Notes: generated by a model from the letters alone, not told the origin. Positions 1-11,900 are shown, numbered from the stretch's first letter. The stretch: DNA of 64,000 nucleotides from Arbacia lixula (GCA_963669155.1 OZ022587.1:18738694-18802693); one strand, 5' to 3'. Made by a program: numbers and translations.

Positions 1-342
1 GCCTTGCTCCTCCTTTCCTAGTGGCTTTCCGAGTGGCTTTCCTAGGTGTCCTGCAGTCTTCGGCATCATGATTGCTAGATCGCCGAGCATGTCGACCTTC
101 AAATGACGCGCGGGATCGAAGCGCTGCACCAAAGGGCAATGTATGCAGCGAGATTGCGCCCATGATGAGGAAGGCACCATGCAGTCCGTAATTCTCCAGT
201 GACCGTTCTATGAGAAATGGTAGAAGGAAAGCGCCTCCTATTGACCCGAAGCTGGCGATGACGCACCAGAAGTAAAATGCCTCACCGAAAAATTCCTTCA
301 TGGATAGAACCATGGTAAAGTAGGTAAAGGACATGCCCAGTC
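1..342 (-). CDS. Monocarboxylate-transporter-like MFS protein, coding exon 3 (runs off window)
   Basis: Open for all 342 bases on the minus strand, with acceptor TTTTCTACAG just above 342. Its phase (2 bases completing a Gly codon) matches the donor of the exon at 2640-2780. It encodes residues 123-236 of the assembled protein: the rest of helix 4 (GLGMSFTYFTMVL), helix 5 (FYFWCVIASFGSIGGAFLLP), helix 6 (GAFLIMGAISLHTLPFGAAL), then a basic cytoplasmic loop with a RKAT doublet. The Gly-Leu-Gly start of this helix and the later R..NYGLHGAFLIMG segment resemble SLC16 transporters, which have a long loop between helices 6 and 7. The usual SLC16 signature around helices 4-5 (aromatic-F-x-K/R-R-x-x-A) is not conserved, so the substrate cannot be inferred. 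The gene continues beyond position 1. Confidence 0.8.
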
Positions 343-979
343 CTGTAGAAAACACGCACATTGAAAACATAAACAGTTATGACTGATATCCACGAAACGT
401 AAATAAATTGCCGATATCACAATATAAAGAGGCATCGTGTTGCTCCCCAAACACGGACAAGTCCCGATCCACACGACAAAGATTTAATATGACAAATCTA
501 TTTCAAAGTTGTCCTTGCCTCACAAGATATTATAACCTTTTAGATGTTATCATTTGCAATTCTTTACATCCGTGACTATAATTCTCTCACCAAATTTGTC
601 CTTGTCTCTTTAAAATTATTGCAAGCAATGTGCATTTGTGAGTTCCCAATATGACACTCCAGAATTTTATGTCTGAGTACTTTAAGTGGTACCGTTGTGT
701 GTGACAAAAACAATACACTCAAAAACCTATCAAAGAATTCATCCTCTGGCACCAGACAAAATACTGCTCTACCGTGTGTATCAAATAAAAAAAACACACA
801 TAATTGAATATACAAAATTCAACCACTCGCAAAATTAGAAGGTGATGAATTCGGTTGTCGGAAAAAAAAGAATGTCAAAGATGCCGACAATTTATTCTTT
901 AGGTCATTGGATAACCTGAACATTAGGCAACCAGTAGCTGAGACATTTCTTTTCTTTGTCAACAAATGCATTTGAGTAA

Positions 980-1032
980 TGAATATTGAATTGAATATTG
1001 AATTAAATATTCAATTGAATATTCAATATTCA
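980..1032. repeat. AT-rich palindrome of GAATATT/CAATATTC units
   Basis: Repeated ATTGAAT/ATTCAAT words form a hairpin of about 25 bp per arm. Its repetitive translation is an artefact of the repeat. Confidence 0.7.
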
Positions 1033-1225
1033 ACCTCTTGCAAAATTGGAAGGCTACTTCCTGCGCAACCTATTTTGCATACCCTTTACAAAAGTGAGCA
1101 GTGCTCATTCAAGCGAGAATCATTTTTTGAACGTTCTGGTGTTAGATCAAAGTTGAGACCATAAGCTATCCACACATGTAAATCATTCTCCCCAGAATCA
1201 AATATGGTTTTTATTCGGCAGCTAT

Positions 1226-1711
1226 TTAAAGGTCCCCTGTCATCAAAATGTATGTCGACTTATGTTAATGAAACATAATATGTACATAACAAAATCACTA
1301 ACTGTTCAATGGAAATATGTGTCCTATATTTTAAAATAATTTTTCTTTATATTTTCTCAGAACTGATAAGCCCCGCCTCCAAAATATCCTCCAACTCAAG
1401 ATTCCCCCTGTGACATCATCAAAGGTTAGCAGGATAATAAACAGAATTCATGCACAAATTAAACATTGCAATGATTACCTCCACCTGCCCACAAGAGCAT
1501 CACATGTCTTCACACAATACCATCTAACAACCTTTCATGTGGGAATAATCGTTTCCTTATGTCAGAAATGTGCTAGCTATGTGAAGCTATTACAAGCACT
1601 TGCAGCTAGTCATTGCAATGTTTAGTTTGTGCATAAGTTATGTCCATTATCCTGCTAATTTATACCTTTGATGATGTCACAGGGTGAATCTTGAGTTGGA
1701 GGATATTTTTA
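1226..1711. mobile_element. Foldback MITE, family F1 (right end truncated)
   Basis: Starts TTAAAGGTCCCCTGTCATC. The left arm (to about 1430) and right arm (about 1590-1711) are reverse complements, for example GGATATTTT and CCCCTGTGACATCATCAAAG against CTTTGATGATGTCACAGGG. A complete copy of the same element lies at 49740-50396. This copy stops before the outer right terminal repeat. It sits in transporter intron 2 (343-2639); the rest of that intron shows nothing recognisable. Confidence 0.8.
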
Positions 1712-2639
1712 ATTTTGTCACTAACAGGGGGTGACTAGGTCCTTGTTATGTAGGTAATAAGGACAAGCGAATGTAAAATTTGATACTTTTTGAGATGGAA
1801 ATACTAGCTATCTGAAAGGAAAATACCTGAAAGTAACGTTTCGTGCAATTTTTGAATGGAATATGATGCGGAACATTGTGAAAATGAGACTTTTATACTG
1901 CAACTTGATATCACGTTTAGAGCCTTTTTGCCATATTGTAACAATATTCCTCGATTGAATCTCTATAGATGCATCGTAGGTATTACATGTCACAATTGCA
2001 AAAGCATATGGAGTGAGGATATTTCCCTAAATTCTTCTGCGGATCCGACTTTGCTTATAAGTCAAATTTAGGCAAAAAACATTTAGAGAATTGGCGGATT
2101 CGAACATGGGAGATCAAAGAGAAAATCTTTATAGAGCGTTATTTTGAGACTAGAAGGAGAGTACAATGAATCTGCATTAAATAAACGGCTAATAGATATC
2201 CACGTACTTAAACATCATTGGTTAAAGGGATTGTTCTGCCTGAACAAGAATGTTATGATCTAAAGTTTTGATTTTGTGACGTCACGTGCGAGTTGCTCTC
2301 CCATATGTTGTGTACAATTTTAATTTGAAAATGTGCATTTTCTCAAAAAGATTTTGTATCTTTTTACTTGTGCATTTGATACCTTATTATAAATACGTTT
2401 TCACAAACATACCTGTATGAAAGACAGGAAAAAGAGCAATTTATTGAATTATACTTCACACAACAAATGATAGAGCACCTCGCATGTGGCGTCATAAAAT
2501 TAAAATGTCAAAAGATCACAACTTTCTTATCCTTTGACGGATTTTCGTCAAACCTTCAGTAATATGTTTTTGTCACATTTCTGCTTTTATTGGAACAAAT
2601 TTTGTCTGTACTGTAGTGCAGTACAACAAGGATGCATAC

Positions 2640-2780
2640 CTGCTGTTGCCATGCAGAGGCCAAAGATGTACTGATTGGGCGAGTATGGGCTCGCTATGAA
2701 GGACAATCCGAGGATCAACCCGCCAGCCATGGCCAGAACCCGCGCGTTGAATCGCTTCGCTAGAGGGCGCACAATAGGAG
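2640..2780 (-). CDS. Monocarboxylate-transporter-like MFS protein, coding exon 2
   Basis: 141-bp internal exon between acceptor TTTGTCCACAG and donor GTATGC. It encodes residues 76-122: the cytoplasmic turn PIVRPLAKRFNARVL, which corresponds to the conserved helix 2-3 loop of major facilitator proteins, then helix 3 (AMAGGLILGLSFIAS) and the first half of helix 4 (YIFGLCMATA). Phases join it to exons at 5514-5739 (split Ala codon) and 1-342 (split Gly codon). Confidence 0.85.
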
Positions 2781-2804
2781 CTGTGGACAAAGAAACATTT
2801 TGAT

Positions 2805-3800
2805 ATGATATATTTTCAGGTGGTCTGCCATGCCATAGCAGATCATCTCTTGTTTTCGTCCGAATTTTATTTCTTTATTATTATTATTCGGTGGTCTGTC
2901 GTAACCGACAGATCTTATTTTTATTTTTTGCCCCCCAATTTTTTGTGGCATGTATATCTCAACAGCGCACGGGTCATGTCTTATATTTTTACCATGTATA
3001 GGTATACATGTAAACTTGCCAAAATAAGATTTTCATGGTCATGGCATAACCGTGACGTCATCTACGAGCAATTTAATGAAAACTTATTAACTTATATATC
3101 TCTAGAACTAATCACCTTTAGCTAATGAAAATTGACATGCATGAAATTAATGAAGTACCAATTAATTTCAATGAATAAAAACGCGCGCGTACGTGTAGGT
3201 TAGTGGAATAACGTGCGCGCAAAATGTTAAAATGCTCCAAATCAACTGGAAATTGTTTTGCATATTTTTTTTTATGTTTCAAGTCATTTTGAGCATTTCG
3301 AAAATTTCGGCGCGTGCACGCGCGTTCGCGCGTTTTTCCGTGCGTAACGCAATCGCAATGTCAAAATGCCGTTTTTTCAAGTGATTCACATTTCTGACAC
3401 TACAAACATCATATCCTGTAAATTTGAGCCATTTCCATCCAATAACAAGCTCGTGCAGGTGCATCAAAGTTCAAAGTCCGCGCGTGCGTCAATACGTTTT
3501 TGTGTGGAAATTTTTACAAAAACATGACTGTTTTCAATCGGCCATAGCTCTTCAGAATGGCCCGTGACCCCCAATTGTTTTTTTTTTTTTTTTTGATATT
3601 TGGAAAGAGTATGAAATGTACATGTGATTTCATGTTTTGTTTTACCGGTAAGTACATCGTGACGTCATCATATTGCCATATGAATCGAAAAAAATGATTT
3701 TTCATGTATGACGTCATGAACTTTTTCACCTGTTTGAGCGTATCTCAATAATCATCGATCAATTTTCTACCAATTTTTATTATGTTGCGCCTTGGACAAT
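2805..3800. repeat. Probable dispersed repeat with CG-rich core in transporter intron
   Basis: The stretch mixes T-rich low-complexity DNA with blocks of alternating CG/TG (about 3180-3225, 3309-3345 and 3478-3490), in contrast to the AT-rich surroundings. It carries three perfect TGACGTCA sites (3053, 3660, 3709). No ORF with protein character and no second copy in this window. Assignment as a mobile repeat rests on composition only. Confidence 0.4.
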
Positions 3801-5513
3801 GGTCTATGGTAAAAATGCCTTTACACACATTTTGATTACGCCATCATGGTGTAAATTTTGATGAAAAGCATTGTGACAAATTCTCATACATTTACGTGTG
3901 TTGTTCATGGGAGAGGCATTTATTTCAAATCATGAATTGGCATGACAACTTTTTAGCAGCTGTATCTCGCCTATTTTTAAATCTTTTACTCTGGAACTTT
4001 AGTATGTTGTACCTGAGTCTCTTAGCTTTCTAGGCGTTGTCTCCATTTTCTGATCAAATATCGGAATCTTTGTAAAAACTCAGCTTGCACATTGATTTCT
4101 AAATCATTATAGCCCCTTTTCTGCTTTACGTGTTAAGTGTTAAGTTAAGTTCCTTTTATTACCTATTAATGTTGAATTTATGATCGAAACATATTCAATA
4201 ATTATTGTGATATCTAGCTCCAAAAGATACATTCTTCGGGATTGAGCTAACACACATCAACCGACCAGTCCGTACAGATATCTAGTGCGGTTTATTGTGT
4301 ACATTGAAAAGAGGAAGTTGTGTTTCAAATAGGACATCTTAAAGCATATTTATGTAAGTGATCTGTAATTATTCGAGCATTCTCATGTGGTGGAAATAAT
4401 CAAATATCTATATATGACAATATGCCGCAGTAGCAAGCCACCCCCACCCTGTTTGTCTGTCTGTATGTCTCTCTCTCTCTCTGTCTCTGTCTCTCCTTCA
4501 ATCTCTCTCTCTCTCTTTCTCTCTCTGTCTCTCCTTCAATCTCTTTGATATTTTCTTGCACTCTCCCGTTCGTTCTCTACATCGTTATTCCCAGAGCCAG
4601 TTTGGCCAACTCAGTTTCAATAGGTAACAATATGGCGCAAATTATTTTATTGTCTGCTTGCTTGCCAAACTCTGTGTATAGATGGCTGTAGTAATCCATA
4701 TGTTTAGCCTATCACCATTATCAGCTCTGTATGTCTCTCCTCTTACATTTCTCTTTCCTCTGTTCTCTTTCTATGTTTCTCTGTCTATATTTCTTTCCAT
4801 TCCTTTTTCTATTTCTCACATACACACACGCCTACATGCAATTACTAACATACACACAAACGCATTGACGAAAGAAAGAAGCTCATTTCCCCACGTGTTC
4901 CCTCTGTAAGTTCTACTGCATTTACATAATATGAACTTATGAAGTTGGTATATTTATCTGAAAATGGCATATCTGTTTCATGAACACTTTGCAGAAGGGC
5001 CTCTGAAAATAGAGGCGGGTGAGTTTGAACCATGGTAAAATAAATTCTGCAACTATACGTGGTGGAAGATTCCCGCCTGAACTTACACTGAGCTTTGGGT
5101 TGCACCCACGCGCAGTCAGATCTTGATCTTGCAAAACAATTATTTCTGTAAGATATTTGCATGGAATAATGCCGTGACCCCCTATTATTTCTTTGATGAA
5201 TTCATAAAGAAATAGGGTGCAGCTTGTCACCAAATGAAAAAAAAAACAACAGAATGAAATTCAGAAAGTGTAATTTCTTGTAAATATTAAAAAAAACCAT
5301 GATTGTCATTTACATTGGCACCAGCCCAAAGCCCAGTTTTTTTTTATATTATATAACTCACAGCATGATTTTTCGTTCAAGATTTATTTACATAAACTAT
5401 GCCGACTCCGATCTAAAATATGAATAACCCACTTTTCAGTGATTCATTCGTTGTTTCCTGTTCTCCCAGTTTAAAGTAGTTCAGAATTGTTCTTGATACA
5501 TGCATGTACTTAC
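3801..5513. other. Transporter intron 1, remaining part
   Basis: Non-coding. It holds CT-rich low complexity at about 4465-4560 and a pyrimidine-rich stretch at 4735-4815. Short ORFs here lack splice signals or family resemblance. Nothing else recognised. Confidence 0.5.
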
Positions 5514-5739
5514 CCAACACATACATGAGAGTGGAAGGCAGAGTGCAGAGAAGCGCCATGGTGGAATAACGTGTGTCATAATAACTCACGAGGTCATTAA
5601 TCAGAATACCAAACGCCTTTGACAAGCCAGTATCAAGAAACAAGATACAAAATCGACAAATTACGATGAGAAACCGCCAACTGGAAGTCGACTCCGTAGT
5701 GTAGTTTTTTCGCTTTCCCGCCATCTCACAAGCTGTCAT
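5514..5739 (-). CDS. Monocarboxylate-transporter-like MFS protein, first coding exon
   Basis: The exon ends at donor G|GTAAGT and encodes residues 1-75. The chosen start is the ATG at 5739 (MTACEMAGKRK). A second in-frame ATG lies five codons later, and an in-frame TAG lies upstream at about 5761-5763. A short polar N-terminus precedes helix 1 (about residues 22-45, RFLIVICRFCILFLDTGLSK) and helix 2 (about 61-80). The layout W-x-x-helix-x-x-F-G-I-L matches the SLC16 N-terminus in outline, but the family signature D/E-G-G-W-G-W is replaced by TSSWRF. This is therefore a divergent family member: transport by an MFS fold is well supported, monocarboxylate as substrate is not. A 5' untranslated exon may exist; none was recognised. 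Confidence 0.8.
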
Positions 5740-6240
5740 ACTATACGCTTCAGGATTCACCTAGATTTTGAATTCTTTCATCCACAGCGCCTGCTTTTAC
5801 CTAAGTAGTCTTTCTTCCATGGAACCTATACTGATGCACACAATCATGAAAACATGGATCACTTGTTTTGCGAGCATGCGCATGAACAACTTTCACAGCA
5901 CTACCAAAATATTGTTTTCTTTATGCATTTCAGCAGTACTCCGTTTTTTCTGCATTGCAAGTGTTCCTCTGCAAAAGCGCTATTAAAAGTTGGTAAACAG
6001 TCAATCAGCAGCGCTCGCTCGCTCTACATAAATCGTGAGCGTTTTATTTTTCGTCTCGCGAAATTTCACGCGCAGATTTTGCTGCAGCTAGATTATGAAG
6101 GAATTCGACATGCTAGCGAGATCTTTTGCTGGTGTCTTCTGTAAGCATACTGATCAGGAATTTTTTTTTAGAAAGGGATTGAGATTATGTGTTTCTCAAT
6201 TTTTTCTTAACAGGCCTCAATTTTTTTTTTTTTAAAATAT

Positions 6241-6620
6241 GTAAGCTCTCAGACCTTGACATGGATTGTACGGCAACGACAGCTATGGCTCTAAAAAGCC
6301 AATACTTCAGCGGAGATTTCGATTCCAATATTGTTTGGGCTCAAAAATAAAACATTTGTGCTATTCGTCTTCAAGTGACGCGAGATTTCAGAAATCGTAC
6401 GGACTTCGCAATCGATATATATGTAAGCTCTCAGACTTTGCTGGATCCTGACCCTTCTACAAATTGGACGGCAACACCAGTTACAGCTTTGGAAAGCCAG
6501 TACTCCAGCAGAGAACTTAATTGATTCCAGTTTTGTTTGGGCTCAAAAATAAAAAAAATTTAGCTATTCGTCTTCAAAGTGACGCGAATTTTCATAAATC
6601 ATCTGGACTTCGCAACCGAT
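6241..6620. repeat. Two-copy tandem repeat, unit about 182 bp
   Basis: The unit begins GTAAGCTCTCAGAC at 6241 and again at 6423. Both share the internal words TTTGGGCTCAAAAATAAA, GCTATTCGTCTTCAA and GACTTCGCAA. The copies are visibly diverged, so this duplication is older than the adjacent 817-bp one. Confidence 0.85.
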
Positions 6621-6648
6621 ATTCGTCCGCAGGCAGCAGAAAACACGC

Positions 6649-7464
6649 GATTTTATTTTCAGCTCGGTAGTCGTGACCTTCACTTGACCTTCATTGTTCA
6701 CAACTTCGTCATGTCTCACGCTGAGAATAACTAGAAGCGTATTTTCTGGGGCCTGCCGACTGGCTGGTAAAACAACAACAATACAAATCGTGAAAGGTGT
6801 GACACAAGCCAATGAAATCTGCACTTGACAAATAGTTTGTGGTATGGCACGTGTTATGGGTTCATAAATGTTGGGAGCAGTTTGGCATAGCTTTGACATG
6901 TTTGAGCTGTTTCGTGTGCAAAACAGCTTTAAATGTCCCTAATACAATATCGTGGGCATATTTGATGAAAGTCACATAGTCATTAAACTTTACACGATGC
7001 ACTCCCCGGCGTAGGTCATTCACCAAAGCGTGAAATCTCGGTACAATTACAGCAGATTAGAGTTTAAAGCAAGATTAATGATGCATAATGCTTCTTCTTG
7101 TGTACTTATCAATATCCTGTTGTTTACGAATCAACCATTCTAAATCTTTTCACGGTCTGTTTGAAACAGAGCGATTCAATACGCAATGTTCAGTACTTCT
7201 TCGTTGCTTACCTTTTCCGTCCATTTGATTTCCATCCTCTGTCTTAGAACAGGGTGAACATAGCAATGAAGTACTCGGATTACTCGGATTCTAGGTCTGA
7301 TTTCTAAATATTTTACTTAGTTTTGAAAAGGCCTATTCGTTGTTTAATCTTCTTCTCACATCTAGCATCTTCTGTGAAGATACTTCCGAGGCAGTTGATG
7401 AAAGATACTTGTTTGATGTCTTTGTCTCCCAGTAATGATGATACATCGCCCTTACAGTGCATTC
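6649..7464. repeat. Tandem duplication copy 1 (817-bp period)
   Basis: Matches 7466-8281 at a constant offset of 817 bases with only about half a dozen differences seen by eye (for example aaatag/aagtag, ttggca/ttgcca, aaagcg/aaagtg, caacca/caacaa). Identity above about 99% indicates a recent duplication or an assembly duplicate. Confidence 0.93.
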
Positions 7465-7588
7465 GGATTTTATTTTCAGCTCGGTAGTCGTGACCTTCAC
7501 TTGACCTTCATTGTTCACAACTTCGTCATGTCTCACGCTGAGAATAACTAGAAGCGTATTTTCTGGGGCCTGCCGACTGGCTGGTAAA
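7454..7588 (-). other. Possible exon or ORF in the 817-bp unit, function unknown
   Basis: On the minus strand a good acceptor context (TTGTTGTTTTACCAG) is followed by about 43 open codons, including QAPENTLLVILSVRHDEVV and a KVTTTELKIKS segment, ending at a consensus donor CACT|GTAAGG. The same frame can be read as part of a 127-residue ORF whose start carries a hydrophobic segment (ISLACVTPFTICIVVVLP). Copy 1 keeps most of the frame but its end differs. No family recognised; near-identity of the copies means conservation gives no independent support. Confidence 0.25.
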
Positions 7589-8281
7589 ACAACAACAATA
7601 CAAATCGTGAAAGGTGTGACACAAGCCAATGAAATCTGCACTTGACAAGTAGTTTGTGGTATGGCACGTGTTATGGGTTCATAAATGTTGGGAGCAGTTT
7701 GCCATAGCTTTGACATGTTTGAGCTGTTTCGTGTGCAAAACAGCTTTAAATGTCCCTAATACAATATCGTGGGCATATTTGATGAAAGTCACATAGTCAT
7801 TAAACTTTACACGATGCACTCCCCGGCGTAGGTCATTCACCAAAGTGTGAAATCTCGGTACAATTACAGCAGATTAGAGTTTAAAGCAAGATTAATGATG
7901 CATAATGCTTCTTCTTGTGTACTTATCAATATCCTGTTGTTTACGAATCAACAATTCTAAATCTTTTCACGGTCTGTTTGAAACAGAGCGATTCAATACG
8001 CAATGTTCAGTACTTCTTCGTTGCTTACCTTTTCCGTCCATTTGATTTCCATCCTCTGTCTTAGAACAGGGTGAACATAGCAATGAAGTACTCGGATTAC
8101 TCGGATTCTAGGTCTGATTTCTAAATATTTTACTTAGTTTTGAAAAGGCCTATTCGTTGTTTAATCTTCTTCTCACATCTAGCATCTTCTGTGAAGATAC
8201 TTCCGAGGCAGTTGATGAAAGATACTTGTTTGATGTCTTTGTCTCCCAGTAATGATGATACATCGCCCTTATAATGCATTC
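7466..8281. repeat. Tandem duplication copy 2 (817-bp period)
   Basis: Second copy of the 6649-7464 unit, joined directly to it. It carries the same minus-strand open frame as copy 1. The copies differ at their ends: copy 1 is entered from the 182-bp repeat, copy 2 leaves into unique sequence at 8282. Confidence 0.93.
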
Positions 8282-8561
8282 AGGTCAGAAATAAATGAGA
8301 CAGACAAATTATATCATTCTAAGACTTCGAGACCAAACACGAGCATTAGGTTTTATTACAGGTTTAAACAAACAATGCAAAACAAAGTAAAAACTTCACA
8401 GTTCTTGAATAACCCCATCAAAACATAAAGCACATCCAAATCAAAACGTGATATTAACAAGGCATACAAGTATGTGGTGTAACCAACCTTATGCACAGTG
8501 ATACACTCATTGCGAATAAACAAAAACATATTGTTTAATTGTGCGTGAAAATACGCAACAG

Positions 8562-8785
8562 TATAGCTCACCGAAGTGTGACATCATATGAGCATGTTGT
8601 CAGGACAACTCGTGCTAAACTATGTGGGCAGAGCAAACAATGGTGATTATAGCGAGGACTCTCACTGAGAGTCCACGTCACTAGCCCACTAGTCAATGTC
8701 GGACCAGTAAAACTCTCACCTAAGTGATGTTTAAAACCTGAAGCCTGTGAAACAATGGACATGACCACATCACAAAGCCACGACA
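8562..8785. mobile_element. MITE, family M1 (CRE-bearing ends), diverged copy
   Basis: Begins TATAGCTCACCGAAGTG and shares internal words with copies at 13031, 21450 and 25673: ATATGAGCATGTTGTCA, CTAAACTATGTGGG, AGCCCACTAG. The right end is degraded. The terminal CRE is mutated to TGACATCA. Confidence 0.7.
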
Positions 8786-8956
8786 TTACTACATTTTACA
8801 TAAAATACACAAATATGGAACAAGAAATAATCCACGACGACTCCTAGATGACACGTACAAATAAGATCATCACACAAATTTTATCACAGAGTAATAGATT
8901 AGAATACAATTTTTAGAAGGATGCACACATGCGTAAACGAAATATACATGTATGTA

Positions 8957-9575
8957 TTGAAGGACAAAATTTACATACACCCATGGAATTCAGTGAAATT
9001 TGTTTGCTTGCCAAACATCATAAAAATTACTATATCTTCAGAAATATAAATACTAGCATGAAGAATTAAATGAAAGAGCGTATCAAGTTTTTTCACATGA
9101 CTGGAATGCCGTCGGGATTAAATTTCTTTCAAGAAAAAAAAGTAATATTCGTGCCAAATGTATTCTATTGTTTGTTATCATATTTTCAAACATCGTTTCA
9201 TAGAAATATATACATGTCAAATCTATGATTTATATTACATTTTCTATCATGATATGTCACTACTGAACAAAAAAGTGTAATCTGATATGTTTGTGTTGAG
9301 AAGTAACTCGCAAAAATATGAAAAAATTTTGTCAAGTTTTCATGTCTAATTTGTCTAAATTATGAAGATTTCCTGGGGAAAATGACACCTAAATATTGTT
9401 CAGCCCCTCGTGACAAAGTAATGTGATAAAGGAGCATGACATACTCATTTGTTTGATATCAATTTCGTCATGATAGCAGAAATATTTTATAAGATACAGT
9501 AAATTTTATGATCTTTGGCAAATGTCAACTTTTCTTTGAATTTCCTGGGTGTATGTAAACTTCTGGCCTCAACTG
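8957..9575. mobile_element. Non-autonomous Tc1/mariner-type element
   Basis: The right end reads, on the minus strand, TA then CAGTTGAGGCCAGAAG followed by TTTACATACACCC. This closely resembles Tc1-like inverted terminal repeats with the hallmark GTTTACATACAC. The left end carries a diverged inverse (GAAGGACAAAATTTACATAC, then ACCCATGGAATTC) next to a TA. About 620 bp with no transposase frame, so a deletion derivative. Confidence 0.75.
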
Positions 9576-9579
9576 TACG

Positions 9580-11555
9580 TGTTCATTTTCAGAGTTAATT
9601 GTGTAAGAATAAGGCATACGTCATTACATGTAAGGCCTTAAATCAAGCGTTTACGTAAAGGGCATTACAGCCTGAAATTATCGATAATATATTCTGACGG
9701 ATTGATTTGAGATATTGAGAAACAATTCTAATCCGTTTTTGTTTGATTTGTTAGTTATCATTCTTGTAATCTTCGTCCAGCAATATAAAATTGAAATACC
9801 TGACATGCCACACATTGTTTGGAGCGTATACGAAACACAACAAGTCGTAAATTAACTGTATACAGTGGCCGACTCGATTATTCACATGGGCGTGTTTCGT
9901 ATCAAATTGACATAAAAAAGTGTGTATGGAATTTATCGTTTATTATAAGTTGCAACCTACATTTTAATTGAATTGACACGAACTCCATGTTGACCCATAT
10001 GCCATGGGTGAGAAGATCACCATCACCTATTTTCACACTCTAGAAGATCAATCAATTCCATACGATTGTCAATAAATGGAGTTTGTTATTGTCGAGAAAA
10101 ACGATTCCTAGAATCACTTCAAAATAGCCTTTTACCAAATTCAAAGTGTTCTTATAAACAAATAACAAGGTCTTTACAATTTGTACAACTGGAAAATAAT
10201 AATAACCACCGTGATTGTTTTGAATCTCCGTCGCAGTCATTGTTGTGAACAAACAAACAATTATTTCAATGTGTACACAAACGAAAATACTTCTATTAGT
10301 TACTCGTAAATCGTACGGAGATTTCGTACATGTGATTCCAAGTGATATAGACACATCGCAATATAAAACAATTGATACCAACGAATAAGTACATTATATT
10401 TACAACAGAAGAGAGCGTTTAATAAATACTACAAATGGTGGCTAAACAAGACGAGAGGATAGCGATATAATAAAAAAAACGCATTCTTCCGGATCTTATT
10501 TCGTCAAACATACGTTGTGCGTCTGCCTTGGTAGCCACGATTCTGTCACATAGAGTACACATGTTTAACTTCACAGACGTCATAAAGGTTTGACTTGACA
10601 TCACATTCCCCTTTGGGGGAGGGGTATTCGGTCAACGACGTTAATGTCACTGAATATAAAAATATATATGAAAAAGTTAATGAATAGCCTTATTGTAATT
10701 CTATTTTTACAAACGTCTGGAAACGATACATATTTTAGATAATACTGTTTTCATTAGGTCCAGACCACATGGCAAGGTATTTATTTGAAAAACTCGTTGT
10801 AATCAGGCTAATGTAGAAAAATGAATGCTAGACCTAGCCTTTGCATCAACTGTACATGTCACGGTATCAGTAAAAATCATAATGCTCGTTTGACCTTTCT
10901 ATCTAATGTAAATGCACCTGGATTTGATTAAGCGTTATATGGGAGTTATGCCCTGATGATAAGAGGAACAGATTAGAAACACTTGGTAAATTTGAAGGTT
11001 GTAATCTCCTAGCCATGAATCCGGATTATTAATCTCTAAGGGCAACTCCTTTGGTCCGCATTATCGTAACCCTACCGACTGCCCATCATTCTTGTGGACG
11101 GTGCATAAACAAAATACTACACAGAGCATCAACTGTCTACGTTAAAACCACATAACAAGATTACGGAAATAGTAAGAAATGATGTGAAAACACAAATAAT
11201 TGTTTGTTTAAAATGTCCAATTTTCTTCGAACCCTTTTCTAAACTCTTCATTTGGTTGAGCTAATATTATTTGATAAGACTTATTGTCACGATATCATTC
11301 GATTAATAGCTCTGCGTCAAACCACAATTTCTATCACCGAAGGAGGATCAAAGGCAATTCTGAATTTATCAGTATCAAGTTGATTATTTACAGAGGGATC
11401 AAGCAAGCGTTGGTGCATTTTCTAAGATGACGGGTTTTTTTTTCAACAAACCTCGAATCCTGATTGCCTTTTATAGAACTGTACGTTAGTAGTTCAATAT
11501 TGCGAATCGAGTGCGTTTAACGATGATAAATGTTTCATTACTTGGAAAACTATGA
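9580..11555. other. Intergenic DNA without recognised features
   Basis: AT-rich. ORFs of at most 109 codons on both strands overlap each other and show no family resemblance. No repeat shared with the rest of the window was noticed. Confidence 0.4.
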
Positions 11556-11559
11556 AGTC

Positions 11560-11900
11560 AACATGTTTATATGCTCAGCATTTTGGGCTTTGCAAATGAA
11601 CATGGCACAATAACAGATTAATAATGTGGCGGTAAAAGTTAATGACGCAATGATGTAATGAGGAAATTCGGTAATTACAGATATCTGGTAGAAAAAATAC
11701 GCTGGTACTCATCAAGGTTATGTTTTATTAGAGTATGCAACTGTCAATATTTGTGTAAATAAATGGGACGAGTGTGTACCTTCACGTATATGCATATGTA
11801 CAGTGTATCCGGAGGTGTATCTTTCGGCACTTACTCAAACATCAGTCTTCTATTTAGCCTTCTCTTATTTCGTCCAATGCCCATTCGGTTCAAAATCCCT
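11560..11900. repeat. 741-bp-spaced direct duplication, copy 1
   Basis: Shares ACATGTTTATATGCTCAGCA, ATGTGGCGGTAAAAGTTAAT and much of 340 bp with 12302-12640. It differs by scattered substitutions and small indels, so it is moderately old. Confidence 0.88.

Larger units (their letters stand above)
1..5739 (-). other. Gene span: SLC16-like transporter, 5' part
   Basis: Three exons (5514-5739, 2640-2780, 1-342) splice in one frame to 236 residues with about six predicted membrane helices, the N-terminal half of a 12-helix MFS protein. SLC16 members are usually 430-550 residues, so roughly half the gene lies left of position 1. The introns are 2.7 and 2.3 kb, repeat-rich, and use GT-AG borders. 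The upstream neighbour in the same orientation is PDE9A, whose probable last exon ends 7.8 kb away. Confidence 0.75.

Noticed and set aside
5758-5760. GTG start giving a longer transporter N-terminus (MNPEAYS)
   Set aside because: Non-ATG starts are rare in animals; the ATG at 5739 lies just downstream in frame.
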